64,000 bases of DNA. Origin: Gnetum montanum (taxonomy: Eukaryota; Streptophyta; Gnetopsida; Gnetales; Gnetaceae). The stretch lies in the NCBI GenBank assembly GCA_015680685.1, contig MNCI01018013.1, forward strand, positions 87,455 through 151,454. Direction: 5' to 3'. Shown here piece after piece: positions 45,721-57,285 of this stretch. The translations under genes and the position numbers were made by a program. The notes under the pieces were generated by a model. The model searched no databases, had not been told where the DNA came from, and was given only the letters and a program-made list of their open reading frames with translations. Numbering within the stretch: position 1 is the stretch's first letter; every line of letters begins with the position of its first letter.

Positions 45721-46937
45721 TTCCAAGTTCATTAAAAGGTAAATAAGGACTCTTTACCTTGGGTGATTATACTATCCTAGACATGCATATCTATAACCCA
45801 TGGAGTATTATTAGTAATGGCAAACTTTAAATTCTTGGGATGCTACTCTATGAAATCGTTCCATTTTGATGGAATAACAAATGATGCTTTATGTTAATTC
45901 TTAATTTTAAGATACCCTGATAGTTACTTATTCACTTTCATAGATGACACCTAAATAGTACCTACCTATCTTAGGAAATTCTATCCATCAAGCTTTTCAA
46001 TAGTAACAATAGTAATAATAGCTCCTACTTATTGGTCCCATGCAATGTGAAACCTTTAGTCAATCACAATATAGGCAAATCAAAATTTTTGATATTTCCT
46101 ATTATGTTGATCTTGCTTCCATGTATGCGAATGGACAATATTGCTAAGAACCTATTAATTTGGTTATCGGGCTAAGTCCAAGATCCCATGGAAGAAAATT
46201 CCATTGAAAATACAAACATGAGTGTCATGGGATCAAGTTCACTCCATTCTTTTCATCCTATGGAGAAGATAATAATGTAAGAAAGATAGGAGTTCATACT
46301 AAGTAGGTACAAGTACCATTTCCTAAATGCTATTAAAATTAAGCATCCACCTCAAAGATAAGTTCTTCAATAGTGTTTGATAAAACAAATAAAATGGCAC
46401 TTGATGAATAGTAAAATAAGGACATCTACTCAAAAAAATTAGATCTTAATAGTTCCATGGTGGAGATTCAAATTAGTAAGGACAATCACTCCCTATCTCT
46501 CTCCAACTCTAGTTTAGAAGTGAATATCATCTCATTGTAGTAATACTATGATTAGGGACTTACTCCTCTTAAGAGTGTTAACATTCAGCTAGATTTGATA
46601 GATCAATCCTATACTTACCTCATATGATAGGTAAATTATGTAATAATAACATTGGTGAGATGGTCATATTCTATGGATTTCTTGATGATTAAAATAGAGA
46701 AAAATGTGAAAGATAACTTCCTTTTCATCATGGAAAAAGCCTAGTTAACCACCATTAACATCAAGTTGGTCTTCTAATATCTTCATCTTGAAATTAGTAA
46801 AAAGAGTAAGATTATAAAGATACATTATAAATGGATCTCATGCAATTATTCTCAATCATATGACAAGCATGACTATAACTGCTATTCACAAAATGTCTTC
46901 GTATCATTGCATATACATAGACAAAACCCTTTGTCTG
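45721..46937. other. No gene assigned; possible continuation of the relic
   Basis: AT-rich, with short + frames (for example YNPWSIISNGKL near 45800) but no family match. No LTR end visible. Confidence 0.35.
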
Positions 46938-47243
46938 ATCACATGATGAACTCATGAGAGTTTAGACTTTAACTTCTTGTTATTAATTAGGTTAAATAAT
47001 TAATTTCTCTATCATTGTTAGGAGTAGCATAACTCTAGAACAACATCAATAATCATATGCCTTAGTTTGGACTAAATAATATGTAACAAAGCTACCACTA
47101 GTCCAAGTGGAAAGATCATGAATTGCAACCAAGGAATAATGATCTAGATGCCACAACTAGTCCCATCCATGGAATTTAATCGGATCATGCATGAATTCTT
47201 GTGATTCATATGGTTGAACGCAGGGTGTACCTACTGCTCATCG
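46938..47243 (+). repeat. G2 5' LTR, truncated
   Basis: Only the last 300 bp or so (U5 side) is recognisable. It ends GCTCATCG, with CG where CA is expected, right before the primer site. Confidence 0.7.
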
Positions 47244-47264
47244 TTGGCGCCATTTTCGATGATG
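47244..47264 (+). promoter_or_regulatory. G2 primer-binding site (Athila type)
   Basis: TTGGCGCCATTTTCGATGATG directly after the LTR. TTGGCGCC is the hallmark start of primer sites in plant Athila/Tat-lineage Gypsy elements. Confidence 0.75.
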
Positions 47265-47369
47265 ATACTAGCTAAATTAGTTATATCATACATGATTGCT
47301 ATAAAAGTGTTAACGATCTATCTTTTATAAAATATTAATATTTTATTTTAAGTCACACATGTTAAAAAC

Positions 47370-49758
47370 ATGTCTTCTTCACATAGGACCAATAATGCAT
47401 TGTATGATGAAAACACTCATAGGAGAAATGATAGGTTCTATACTAAAGAAAGTTAGAGTGAAAAACCTCATGTAGGGATTTCATATGCTCATTTTCACCC
47501 TTACTACACATAAGGATTGTGTTCAACTAGTGTTGAAAATATTAGAGGAGATGGAGAAAGTCCTAGAACAAGGAGGGCCTCAAAGTTGAGATTCTCCTCT
47601 AAACTTAGAAAAGATAGATCAAGGGACCATGGGAGGAGATATAGGAGCCATGGAGATTCTCCTAGTTTCTCATCTTCCTCTTCCTCTTCAATGTCTAGTT
47701 GTGACAAATATGAATGTAGGTATAAATATAGAGCTCCACTAAGGGGTCAAGATGATGATAGAATTAGAACCCAAGGGCAAGATCAAAGACATCAAAGTGA
47801 GCATAGGAAAGATCATCAATATTAGAAATGACATGGCTTATGAAGAAATATCCTTGTTGGCTACTAGGGGCCTGACACATATTAGGGAGGTAGCTCAAAT
47901 ATCCCAAAGGCATCAAAGGGATAGCTGCATCAAATGGCTTGATATGGAAAACATTCCTAAATTTAAGGGAGGCTATAATTCTAATCCACAACATTACTTA
48001 CAAGCCTCCCATGATTTCTAAACCTTGAAAAATATTGAATGTAAGTGGAAAATGCTTAAGCTCTTCCCTAAGACACTAATAGATGAATCTAGAAGTTGGT
48101 ATAGATCTTTGGAACTAGATTCCATCCATCAGTGGTTCACAATGTTGGAGCTCTTCAATGCAAAATACCAAACCTATGTGAGAGTGTCCAACCTAAGAAA
48201 ACAAATCCAAGGGTAGAAGCAAGAAAATCATGAACCCTTAGATGTGGCCTTGGATATATACTATTCGCTACTACATATATGTCCTGGCCATAATTTCTCT
48301 CAAAAAAAGCAACTTTTCCACATCATAGATGGTCTTTGTAATTAAACAAGGGAGATCCTTGTGATTCATGCCCAAGGTCAATTATACAAATTAAAAGCCC
48401 ATTAGATACAAAGNTAAACAAGGGAGATCCTTGTGATTCATGCCCAAGGTCAATTATACAAATTAAAAGTCCATTAGATACAAAGGCTAATTGAGCATGT
48501 GGAAAAATAAGAAGGAGAGCTATGTAAATCAGCTAATGTAGAGGAATATAATTGGGATCCAACTCTTCAAGAGAAGAGGATCCATATCTATAATGAGGAA
48601 GAGGTAGCTCCCAGTGAGATGATTTCACAACAAAGTTTGCCAATACAAAAGTCTATCAATCAACTTGAAGCAAGGCTCAATAAGATGTGGGAGTTGATGA
48701 ATGAAAAACTTACAAATTACGTAAAAATTGTAGAGGAAAGAGTAACATAAAACAAATCAAATGATCAAAAAAGGAGGAGGAAAAGAACCAAGAAAAAAGT
48801 AGGAACATGTATAAAAAAAGGAAAAATGGTTGTAGAAGAAGATGCTATAGACTCAACCACAAAAGATGATGATGGATGAGATGTCTATCTATATGACTAT
48901 CCAAAGGACTATTGCCTAGTAATGTTACATATACATGAGTATTGGGCTTTTACTTTGAATCCCAAGTTTCTATAAAAGCAAATGCCTAGGAAATTATCTT
49001 TCTCACAAGGTAATTATAGATAGTCCTACAACCAACCATATTATCCTAGTGGGACTTCATATCAACCTCAAAAACACTATCAAATGTAGTGGAAAAATTC
49101 ACAATTTTGGGGGAGGCCATCATCAAACTAACATGACCTTTACTACCAACCAGACGTTTATAGATATTATGTTCAACAACCTATTTCCACAACTAGTTCT
49201 ACTTCCTCTACCTTAAATCACTACCATCACCCTCCCAAATATCATCAATCCACAACATCTTCTAAAGGATCACCACCTCACAACTCTCATCCTCCATCAT
49301 ATCCTTAATATTCTCATACTTCCCTCTACCATATGTTACCACCAACAACATAGGAATGTTCAACACCACAACATCAACGAAAGAATGTCACTTGTGTTGT
49401 GAACATACATGGAAATGATAATTCTAATAGATCTCAACCACAACCTTGGAAACATTCTTTCTTTAGGATAGTTTCCTCACACAAGCATAGAACTCATAGA
49501 CCTTATAGCACATCAAAACCTACACAAGGCCAATTTGGTGTGACACCCTTCCTTACAAAAATGATGTCTCCTAATCATACACAAAAGTCAACAATCAGCA
49601 CCACTTCAACACAAGACATAAAGGATAAACTTATCACTATGGAAAGACAAAAACTTCCATGCATTACTAATAATGATAAAGGATGTAATTGTGACCTCAA
49701 GAAGACTTGTTGGGTTCTCTTCTTAACTTTCTTTGTGTGGTTTATGACTCCTCATTAA
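47370..49758 (+). pseudogene. G2 gag, Arg/Ser-rich N-part and hydrophobic C-terminus
   Basis: The ATG at 47370 matches the G1 gag start in position. Residues 50-150 are Arg/Ser/Asp-rich (GESPRTRRASKLRFSS, DHGRRYRSHGDSPSFSSSSS). A frameshift near 47820 leads to the capsid-like core (47839-48216: NIPKFKGGYNSNPQHYLQA, WYRSLELDSIHQWFTMLELF), which matches the plant retrotransposon gag fold. A 72-bp duplication with an N disrupts 48343-48486. The C-terminal part is Pro/Ser/Tyr/His-rich (WGRPSSN, YYVQQP), with KNVTCVVNIHGNDNSNRSQ near 49384. The last frame ends in a Cys-rich patch and a hydrophobic stretch (CWVLFLTFFVWFM) before the stop at 49756-49758. It packages element RNA. Several TAG stops are present. 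Confidence 0.7.
48343..48486. repeat. 72-bp duplication around an undetermined base (N at 48414)
   Basis: TAAACAAGGGAGATCCTTG... at 48343-48413, then N at 48414, then the same 71 bases at 48415-48485 with one difference. The period is exactly 72, and the N takes the place of the G that follows the second copy. A one-base gap between two identical ends is the usual mark of an unmerged contig overlap. Confidence 0.85.
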
Positions 49759-51354
49759 ATGTATCATCACTCCTATTTTCAAGCAATAAAAGGAAGCTAA
49801 AAGTCTTTGCATGGTATGGTTCCCATCCAAAATCATAAAAATATGAAATCCAAAAAAAATAAAAAGAAAAAAAACAAACAATAATGGGAATTCAAAGCAC
49901 ACCCCTTAGACATAATAATAAGCTACAAACACTAGTTATGGGGTTGGAAAGATATGTTATTCATGGTTGAAGGTGCTTCTCTAACTAAGGTCCTTCATTC
50001 CTTCTTCTCTTTTCCTCTCTTTTTGGAGTGATGATTGTTCTTTGAGGTAGTTGTGGACTCATGATCGTAGGAAAGAGGAAACACATTAATGTGAGGTCAC
50101 TATTAATTGTATGAACTTAGAGGAATAGGTATGCTAATCATCTTAATCACATTTTTCACAAGAACCTATTGCATACATGGTAACATACCTTGCATGTCAA
50201 TATTTGCAATCCCTTCACATCAGTTTATTCACCTCACTACTGCATGCAATTATGGGCCCAATGGTTTTTTTTAGTATAGTGCAACATCCCAACCAAGGTA
50301 GTTTTGTGTTGTTTGGAGCAAAGGCATGGTCTACATTTAACTTCTAAGGTGCCCACAGACATCTATAGAAGTGGTTATTCTAGGGAATTATAGTAGGAGC
50401 TGACTTTGGGGAGGACCTACTTGCATAACTTTTGTTGGTCATGGATTTGAACTAACCTTCACATCTTCCAGAACATTAGTGATGGATTCTTTGAATTTAT
50501 GCATAATTTTGAGACTACTTCTCATTCCTTTGAATTAATTTTTCCTACTTTTCTATCTTCATATCCTTCAAATTTAAAATTTCTTAGCCATCTTCTAAAT
50601 TAGAACTTTGGTTTTCATTGTTCAAAAACTTATGTGCTTCTGGAGTTATGCTTATTAGTCATGGGGGCTAGGATGTCCACTTTGAAGTTTTTGAAATTTT
50701 TTCTAACATCCTATTTTTGAATGTTATGATAACTAATAGTAATTAACCAAAATAAGATGAACAACTTGATATTTTAGTTACCTCATAGCCTTGGGCATAG
50801 TACGCTATCATCACCTTATGCTTAAACACAAATTAAAGGATTTGAAAAGGGTTAATTATTAATAAAAATTTACCAAAACTAATGTTGATCCTTTGGTAAT
50901 TGTAAGTGATGCTAAAAGAAATTCCTAAGGAAGAAGGTCTTTTTCCAGGCATGGAAATGAAGCTAAGAGAGGGACACAAAGGATATGCCCATGGACAAAT
51001 TGTAGCTCTTATTGGATTAGAGCTCAAACATCACATGTTTGCTAGGTCCATGGGATGATGAGAAAAAATTTCAGTCCATCCTTCAAGAATGTTCTACCTA
51101 ACCAAAGTTGCATCTACATAACAATTAAGGTTGGAAGTCTACCATTGCTAGCGACAACAAGAAGAATCATCTTCAGCGGATTTTTGAAGAGCTTTACAAA
51201 TTTTGTAATATTCAATGCATGCCTAGTATTTTTGTCACTTTGTCATTTTGTATGCATCTACTCAAATACAATTTTGTAATGCAATGCTCAGAGTCCATCA
51301 GTAATTAGCATCAGTTAATAACACCATACTTTCCTAATTTTTTGTAAAGGAAGA
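49759..51354. other. G2 internal region after gag, no gene seen
   Basis: About 1.6 kb with an A-rich stretch at 49845-49890 and no domain of pol or of a second ORF. A purine stretch GTAAAGGAAGA near 51343 could be the polypurine tract before the right LTR. Confidence 0.4.
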
Positions 51355-52369
51355 TTGGTCTTATCCTATTAACTCAAGGATGATTTTTTACTGAGTCATG
51401 GAAATATGATAAGGCATTGGTTTGTTGCATCAATGGGATTGCATCGACATAGCCACTTTGACACAACCACTTCAATGCAACTACCTTGACATAGCCACTT
51501 TGATGTAACTTACTCAATGCAGCTACATTGACATGTACCTCTTGACATAATCCCATCGATGCATGCAATGACACATTGATGCATTCCCATTGATGCAATG
51601 TCTATTTTTGCCTATAAATATGTGTGCTCCCACTATGTAATGGCATTCTTTTATTAATAGAGTAGTCAAATTCTTACAATTTTATTCCATAATATTAGAG
51701 AATAGTTGGTGAGTGCCCATAGTGTGAATCTGAGTTAGTTGTATAGTGTCTTATTTGAGTGTCAATGTACCTAGAAACATTCCATGAATGACAATAAGAT
51801 CAAGATTGATTGTTATTTATTGTAGCACTTTGACTTAGTTTAGATTCACTTTCCATGCAATTTACTTTTCATGTACTTAGTTAATATCTACATTTCATGC
51901 AAGTTAATCAATTGGTAGAATGAGCGTGATCAATTTAGAGCATAAAAATGTATTTTCTTGGTAATCCTAGTAGCATTATTACTTTGTTTGCCTAGTGGAG
52001 TAGCACTTGTTAATCCTAGTAGTGGATATGTGGGTTCAAGATGTGTACAGCAAGCTGGGAACGGACACTTATCACTTGTAGGCTAGTTTAGAATTTATCT
52101 TTTCATTGTTAATTCTATTAAATAGTTAATTTCTCTATTATTATTAGGAGTAGAATAACACCAGAACAAAATTAAAAATCATATTCCTCACTTTGAACTA
52201 AATCATACATGATAAAGCTACCACTAGTCCAAGTGGGAAGACAGTGAACTACAATTAAGGCATAATGATCTAGATCCCACGACTAGTCCCATCCATGGAA
52301 TTCAACTGGACCATTTGTGAATGTTTGTGATTCATATGGTTGGGCATAGGGGGCACCCATCACTCATCA
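51355..52369 (+). repeat. G2 3' LTR with TATA box and short-motif array
   Basis: TATAAATA lies at about 51614. Upstream (51420-51600) there are about ten short boxes of the type CATCGACATAG, CACTTTGAC, TTGATGCAATG and CATCGATGCATG, spaced about 15-25 bp. The outer end is uncertain; the inner end is ACTCATCA at 52362-52369. Confidence 0.65.
51425..51605 (+). promoter_or_regulatory. G2 U3 array of ATCGAT/GACATAGCC-type boxes
   Basis: Repeats of GACATAGCCACTTTGA, GATGCAATG and CATCGATGCATG cluster directly upstream of the TATA box. The sequence differs from the GATATC boxes of G1 although the LTR ends are homologous, so the U3 has been exchanged or evolved fast. Confidence 0.5.
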
Positions 52370-54500
52370 TCATGGATGACTTTTCCACATATGAAAAAAA
52401 AAATTTATGAGGCCTTGGACTAGCTTAAAGTTATTCTATATCACTAATACTATATGAACTTAAAGTTGAACTAGAAGAAAAGCTAGTTAATTATGAATAA
52501 GGATACAATTATTAGCCACAAATTTTGTAAAAAGGGGATGAAGGTAGATCCTAATAATATCTGCATCATTAGAAACATGATGTATATTCTTACAACAATA
52601 AAAGAGGTATGATCATTTCTTGGATATATAGGCTATTATCATAGATTCATTAAAGATTATTATAGAATAGCTAATTCTTTATTTCAACTTACAAAGAGAG
52701 ATGTTTTGTTTCTACGGAGAAAAGAATATGAAAATACCTTCCAATATCTAAAGCAAAGACTAATCTAGACCCTAGTATTACAAAGTTCTAACAAGGCTCG
52801 ACCATGTCATATAACAATAGAAGCTTCCAACTTTGCATTGGGTGTAGTTCTAATGTAGTTTGATGAGAAGAAAAGGCCGTAATACATCTACTATTCTAGC
52901 CAAAGCATTATGGGACATTAATTGAACTACACCATCACTAAAATGAAGCTTATGGCCTTCATTTTTACACTAAAAATATTTAGTCATTATGTTCTTGGAT
53001 GAAACATCTTCATCCACATTGATCATAGTATCATCTAGTATCTCATGAATAAATCAAATGTTAGTCCTAGGGTGATTCAATAGCTAATTTGTTTGCATGA
53101 GTTTAATCTACACATGATTAATTGCAAAGTATTTGAACATGTAATGGTAAACTATTTATCATGGCTACAAACTAGTAATAAAGGAAAGAATGTGCTTCTT
53201 GATGACTTTTCAAATGATCACATTTGCAAGGTCATTTTCAACTTAAGAAATGGACATCACTACCCATGGTTTGTGAACATTCTTAACTACTTAATTGCCA
53301 AGAAGGTTCCTCCTAGTGGGATAAATGAAAGTTTCAAAGATTCTAACACCAAATAATTTCTTACTTGGTTGTCAAAGAGCATCTTTACAAGACATGCACT
53401 AATGGCCTCATAAGATGGTGTGTTCTCAAAGAGAGCTAAGACATCATTTTGACTCATATGCACAATGGTGTATGTGGTGGGTACTATGCTTGAAAGATAA
53501 TTACAATGAGGCTACTGCTCATAGGCTATTTTTGGCCCACCATATTTTATGATGCTTAAAAGTTCATGCACCTCTATGACAAGTGTCAATGTAAGAGAGG
53601 TATGTCCTCATGTATGAATGAACCAAAATAATGGATCCAACCACTAGAGCACTTTAACATATAGAGAATTGACTTTTTGAATCCCATTTCTCCAATCTTC
53701 AATGATAAAGAAGACATTATTATATGCATAGACTACTACATGAAATGGATAGAGGTTGCTCTAGTTAAGGATTATTCATCTACCACTGCAAAAAACTTCC
53801 TTTTAAATAATGTACTCCATAGGTTCATTATTTCTTAAATCTTAATTTTTGATAATGATGCATACTTTACTTGCAAGGATTTTTAAAACTTTATTAAAAT
53901 AATATGGACTTAATCATAAATTTACTTTTCCCTATCACCTAGAGGCCAATGAATAAGAAGACGTTACTAACCATGATATTGTACGAATACTCAAGATAAC
54001 AGTAGTAGATATAGAAGATACTAGGCTAATAAGCTTAATCGTGATCATTAGGCTTATTTAATGGCATAGAAAACCCCTATTGGTTACACCCCTTTCAAGC
54101 TAATATATGGATAGGTTTTACTATTATCCATTGATCTTAAAATAAAACCATTAGATAATGTGAAAGATTTTTATATGACCTTAGATTCTAAGTAGAAAGA
54201 GAGGTTGAACAATCTTAATCCTCTTATCCAAAGTTGTAAAATCGCCTTGATGCATAACAAGTTAAAACATTCCTACACTAAGGCTTGTCATGATGTTCAT
54301 GCAAGATAGTTTGATTTCAAACCTAGTGATAGGATCCTCTATTTTAATCCATTGCACTTGTCTTATTTTGGAAAGTATCAATTTCAATGGAAATGACTCT
54401 ACATCATCCATACTAGTCACTAGTCTACTGTAGCACATATTTATCTTTTAGATCAACTAGAAAAGATTTTCTTAGCTACTAGAAAATATTTTCTTAGTTG
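52370..54500 (+). pseudogene. Athila-like Gypsy pol fragment: reverse transcriptase, RNase H, integrase
   Basis: Begins at the reverse transcriptase catalytic codons: ATGGATGACTTTTCC gives MDDFS at 52372. A frameshift in an A-run at 52394-52403 follows. Then come the thumb (LGYIGYYHRFIKDYYRIANS, near 52620-52680), RNase H (ITIEASNFALGVVL near 52818; LNYTITKMKLMAFIFTLKIF near 52920) and integrase (IICIDYYMKWIEVALVKDYS near 53715; ILIFDNDAYFTCKDF near 53842; TPIGYTPFKLIYG near 54075). Everything upstream of MDD is missing because the G2 LTR ends exactly there. Many TAG/TAA stops. The fragment ends in the C-terminal integrase region. Confidence 0.85.
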
Positions 54501-55439
54501 ATAGAAAATACTTTACTACTTTACAGAATATCTTTCTCCTCTATGAGCACATAATGATAAATATTTTATTTTATACTTAGGTGATAGATATGGATTAGTT
54601 GTGGAGGAGGAATCCACCATGCCATGTCAAATTTTCTTTACTTTCTAGTTTTTTTTCTTATGCTAAAAAAGTTGGTATGTTTCACTAGAACTTTGTTACA
54701 TTTTTAAAGGTTATTTTATAATCATATCATATATTTCCTTTCCTTAAGCTGATGATGGATGGGTGATGGGTCTATACCTTAGGATGTGAACTCCAAAATC
54801 TTGAAAGAGTGCTTGGTCACTAGCAAGAAAAGGATATGTTATCAAGGGTTCTTGTGATCACTATGTGGGTCTCATTAATATGATTAGACCAAGGATCATA
54901 TGCTTTCCATGCCTAACTACCTTAATCAAAATAGGTTCATGATTTCCATGAACTCATGCATGCCATGCAACAAATTAATTTTCTTATTCTTACAAGCTGA
55001 GGACTCCACATGAGGATCTAACACTATTATCATTCCCAAAGTTCCCACACACCATTTGAAAATTGTGTTCTCATGAAATAAAAGATAAAATGTAAATGAA
55101 ATTCACACACACACACATTTAAAATGAGAAAAAATAAAGAATAAAATAAATGAAAATTAATACAATAACAATGATAAAAATATAGGATAATAGAAAGAGT
55201 AATATGACTTCAAGCTTATTGGTCCATGCAAATTCTTACTTGTACCATCTTAGAATAATCTTATAATTACTGAGTTAAGAACAAAATAGGAGGTTGAACC
55301 AATATCCATTCAAAGACTATCTCATGTTTAACTTGTTACCTTGATCACTTGACTTCCAAAATGTAATAGTCTAAGATAATCTCTTGCTCATCCCTACCCA
55401 TGGCTAGGAAGGACCTAGAAGTCTCTCTCTTAGTGAACT
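54501..55439. other. No gene seen
   Basis: A decayed continuation of the Gypsy element or spacer. A short CA run (CACACACACACACA) lies near 55106. No LTR was recognised. Confidence 0.4.
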
Positions 55440-57285
55440 TTTGTAACATTAAATGATGCTTCCATCCATTTCTTAAATCTATTTATTCCAAGGGATCATA
55501 ATCTTTGATCCAAATTATGATCATATCCATATTGAGAATTTCAATTACTTGGTCATGGTATTATAATTATTACTAGGATTAGGATTGATTAGCTCAACTA
55601 GAGGGATTGATGAGAGGTTTCTAATAAAGTAAAATTCAAGAAACTTATTATTCATACATGCACAAATGAATGAAAACCAAATTAAAATATTTATTTTTAC
55701 ATGATCTATAACCTATTTTCTTGGTGTAGTCTTACCATTGGTTAGACTATAGAATAATCAATACTAGATGACATAAGTAGTGATCAATGTAACCTTGCAT
55801 TTAGAAGGGGGATTTGGTAGTCTATCCTCACCATGTGGATGAGTAGTAGCGAAGGAATGCAACAATGGATTTCTTGTAGGATGTATGATGTGATCATGTG
55901 CTCCCATAAGCTAATTAAATGGTTGGCTAGGGATTTGGTGATGTTGCACTTTTACCTTCTCTCTCTTTTTCATCTTTTAGTTTCCATATATTTTCTTTTT
56001 ATTTTATCCATTGTTCTATATGTTAGGAAGTCATTCAGGTAAAATGAAGGATGATATTTGACCATCTAAGGGAATAGAATCAAGTTTGATGGTAATGTCT
56101 TACTAGTTATTAAGAATCCACAGGTATCCCATAAATGGGTTTCACATGGGCAACAAAGGTAGATGCCTACTATGGAAAGGACTCACTTGTAAATTATTAT
56201 TGGTTGATATTGTAGATGAGTGAGATCAAGCTTAGTTCCTAGAGATGATGATGGTTGCATGACATAAGACACTCAATTGCTCTTCCATTTATATGGTTTC
56301 AACTTGATGAGCCTAGTGGTTTAACCAAGACTATTTATTTTTACCTATATTTACTACCTATGTATTTTGAATATGGACTGAATGTCTGACTGAGTTATAA
56401 TTCATGCTCTTGCATATGTTGATTTATTTAGTTAATTGTATTACATGTTCTAGATCTTTTGATTTGTTAGGATGTGATACAAGTATGTTCTTATCAATTT
56501 CTACCTCTATGGTTTTAATTGTTATGCTTGTGTTCTTCAATGTATGCATTTAATTTATTTTTTCCAAGGCCAGTACTTTCTAACTAAGTTATGAGGGAGA
56601 AGCATAGTTAGTTATGTATTCTTCAATTCATGTCTTAACATTAATCTTATCCATGTACATGTTTAGCATTTGACTATGATTTTTTTTCTTTATGTTTTCT
56701 TTGGGAATTAGACTTATCATTGTCTTCATGTATAATTTTTTAAATGGTCCTTTAACACTTAAATATTTCATATGATTTTTAGCAATTTTTTAGTTTAACA
56801 TTCTTAGGTAGTTGCACTATTCATATTTGAGGCCCATGCAAAATTTGGTTTATGTATTTTAAGCTTAAGTCTATGGATGTGCAAAATGATAACAACCTTT
56901 AGTTCCACCTAAAGAATACTATTTTAATGTAGAACCTAAGAGGCCTCTATTAAAAGATAAACCTATAGGTAAAAGGATCATGTACTCAAACTATAAGTAG
57001 GAGACATGCACAATAACTAGCATCTGAGCATGAGCCAAAAGTCTTATCAAAGATTTTTGTGAAGCATGAGACATCTTAAGCTTTTTAGGCATGCCAAGTA
57101 GCTCTTCCTATTAGCCATCATCCCTTGGTTTATCTTCTTAGATTTACAATTTTTTAGTATATCTTATGTCAAAGTTATTTGTAAATTTGTAATTTCTACA
57201 CATTGACCTTTTCATGTGTCTAGTCCTACTATTTATGTGTTGGGTTTTAAAGATATGGAACTAAATTTACTCAGCCATGGGGAAA
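55440..57285 (+). repeat. Composite repeat, left part (copy 2)
   Basis: Collinear with 7240-9893 (see there for shared stretches). It lacks the roughly 900-bp insert with GACATCTT boxes that copy 1 has at 7760-8690, so that part of copy 1 is probably a later insertion. The right side passes directly into LTR-C copy 3. Confidence 0.65.

Larger units (their letters stand above)
46938..52369 (+). mobile_element. G2: gag-only relative of G1, + strand
   Basis: LTR pieces at 46938-47243 and about 51355-52369 share AGGAGTAG, AAAGCTACCACTAGTCCAAGTGG, CTAGTCCCATCCATGGAATT and GATTCATATGGTTG. Both match the reverse complement of the G1 LTR (CTAGTC..., TATGGTTGAG, CACTCATCA). The left LTR is truncated at its outer side. 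An Athila-type primer site follows the left LTR, then gag (47370-49758), then about 1.6 kb without a gene. There is no pol and no counterpart of G1 ORF2. The right LTR end abuts reverse transcriptase sequence at 52370. Confidence 0.75.

Noticed and set aside
47504-47707. Minus-strand 67-codon frame rich in Glu and Leu
   Set aside because: Antisense of the Arg/Ser-rich gag segment.
55100-55120. CA repeat as part of a CRISPR or regulatory array
   Set aside because: Simple short microsatellite; nothing in the window resembles CRISPR, and this is eukaryotic DNA.
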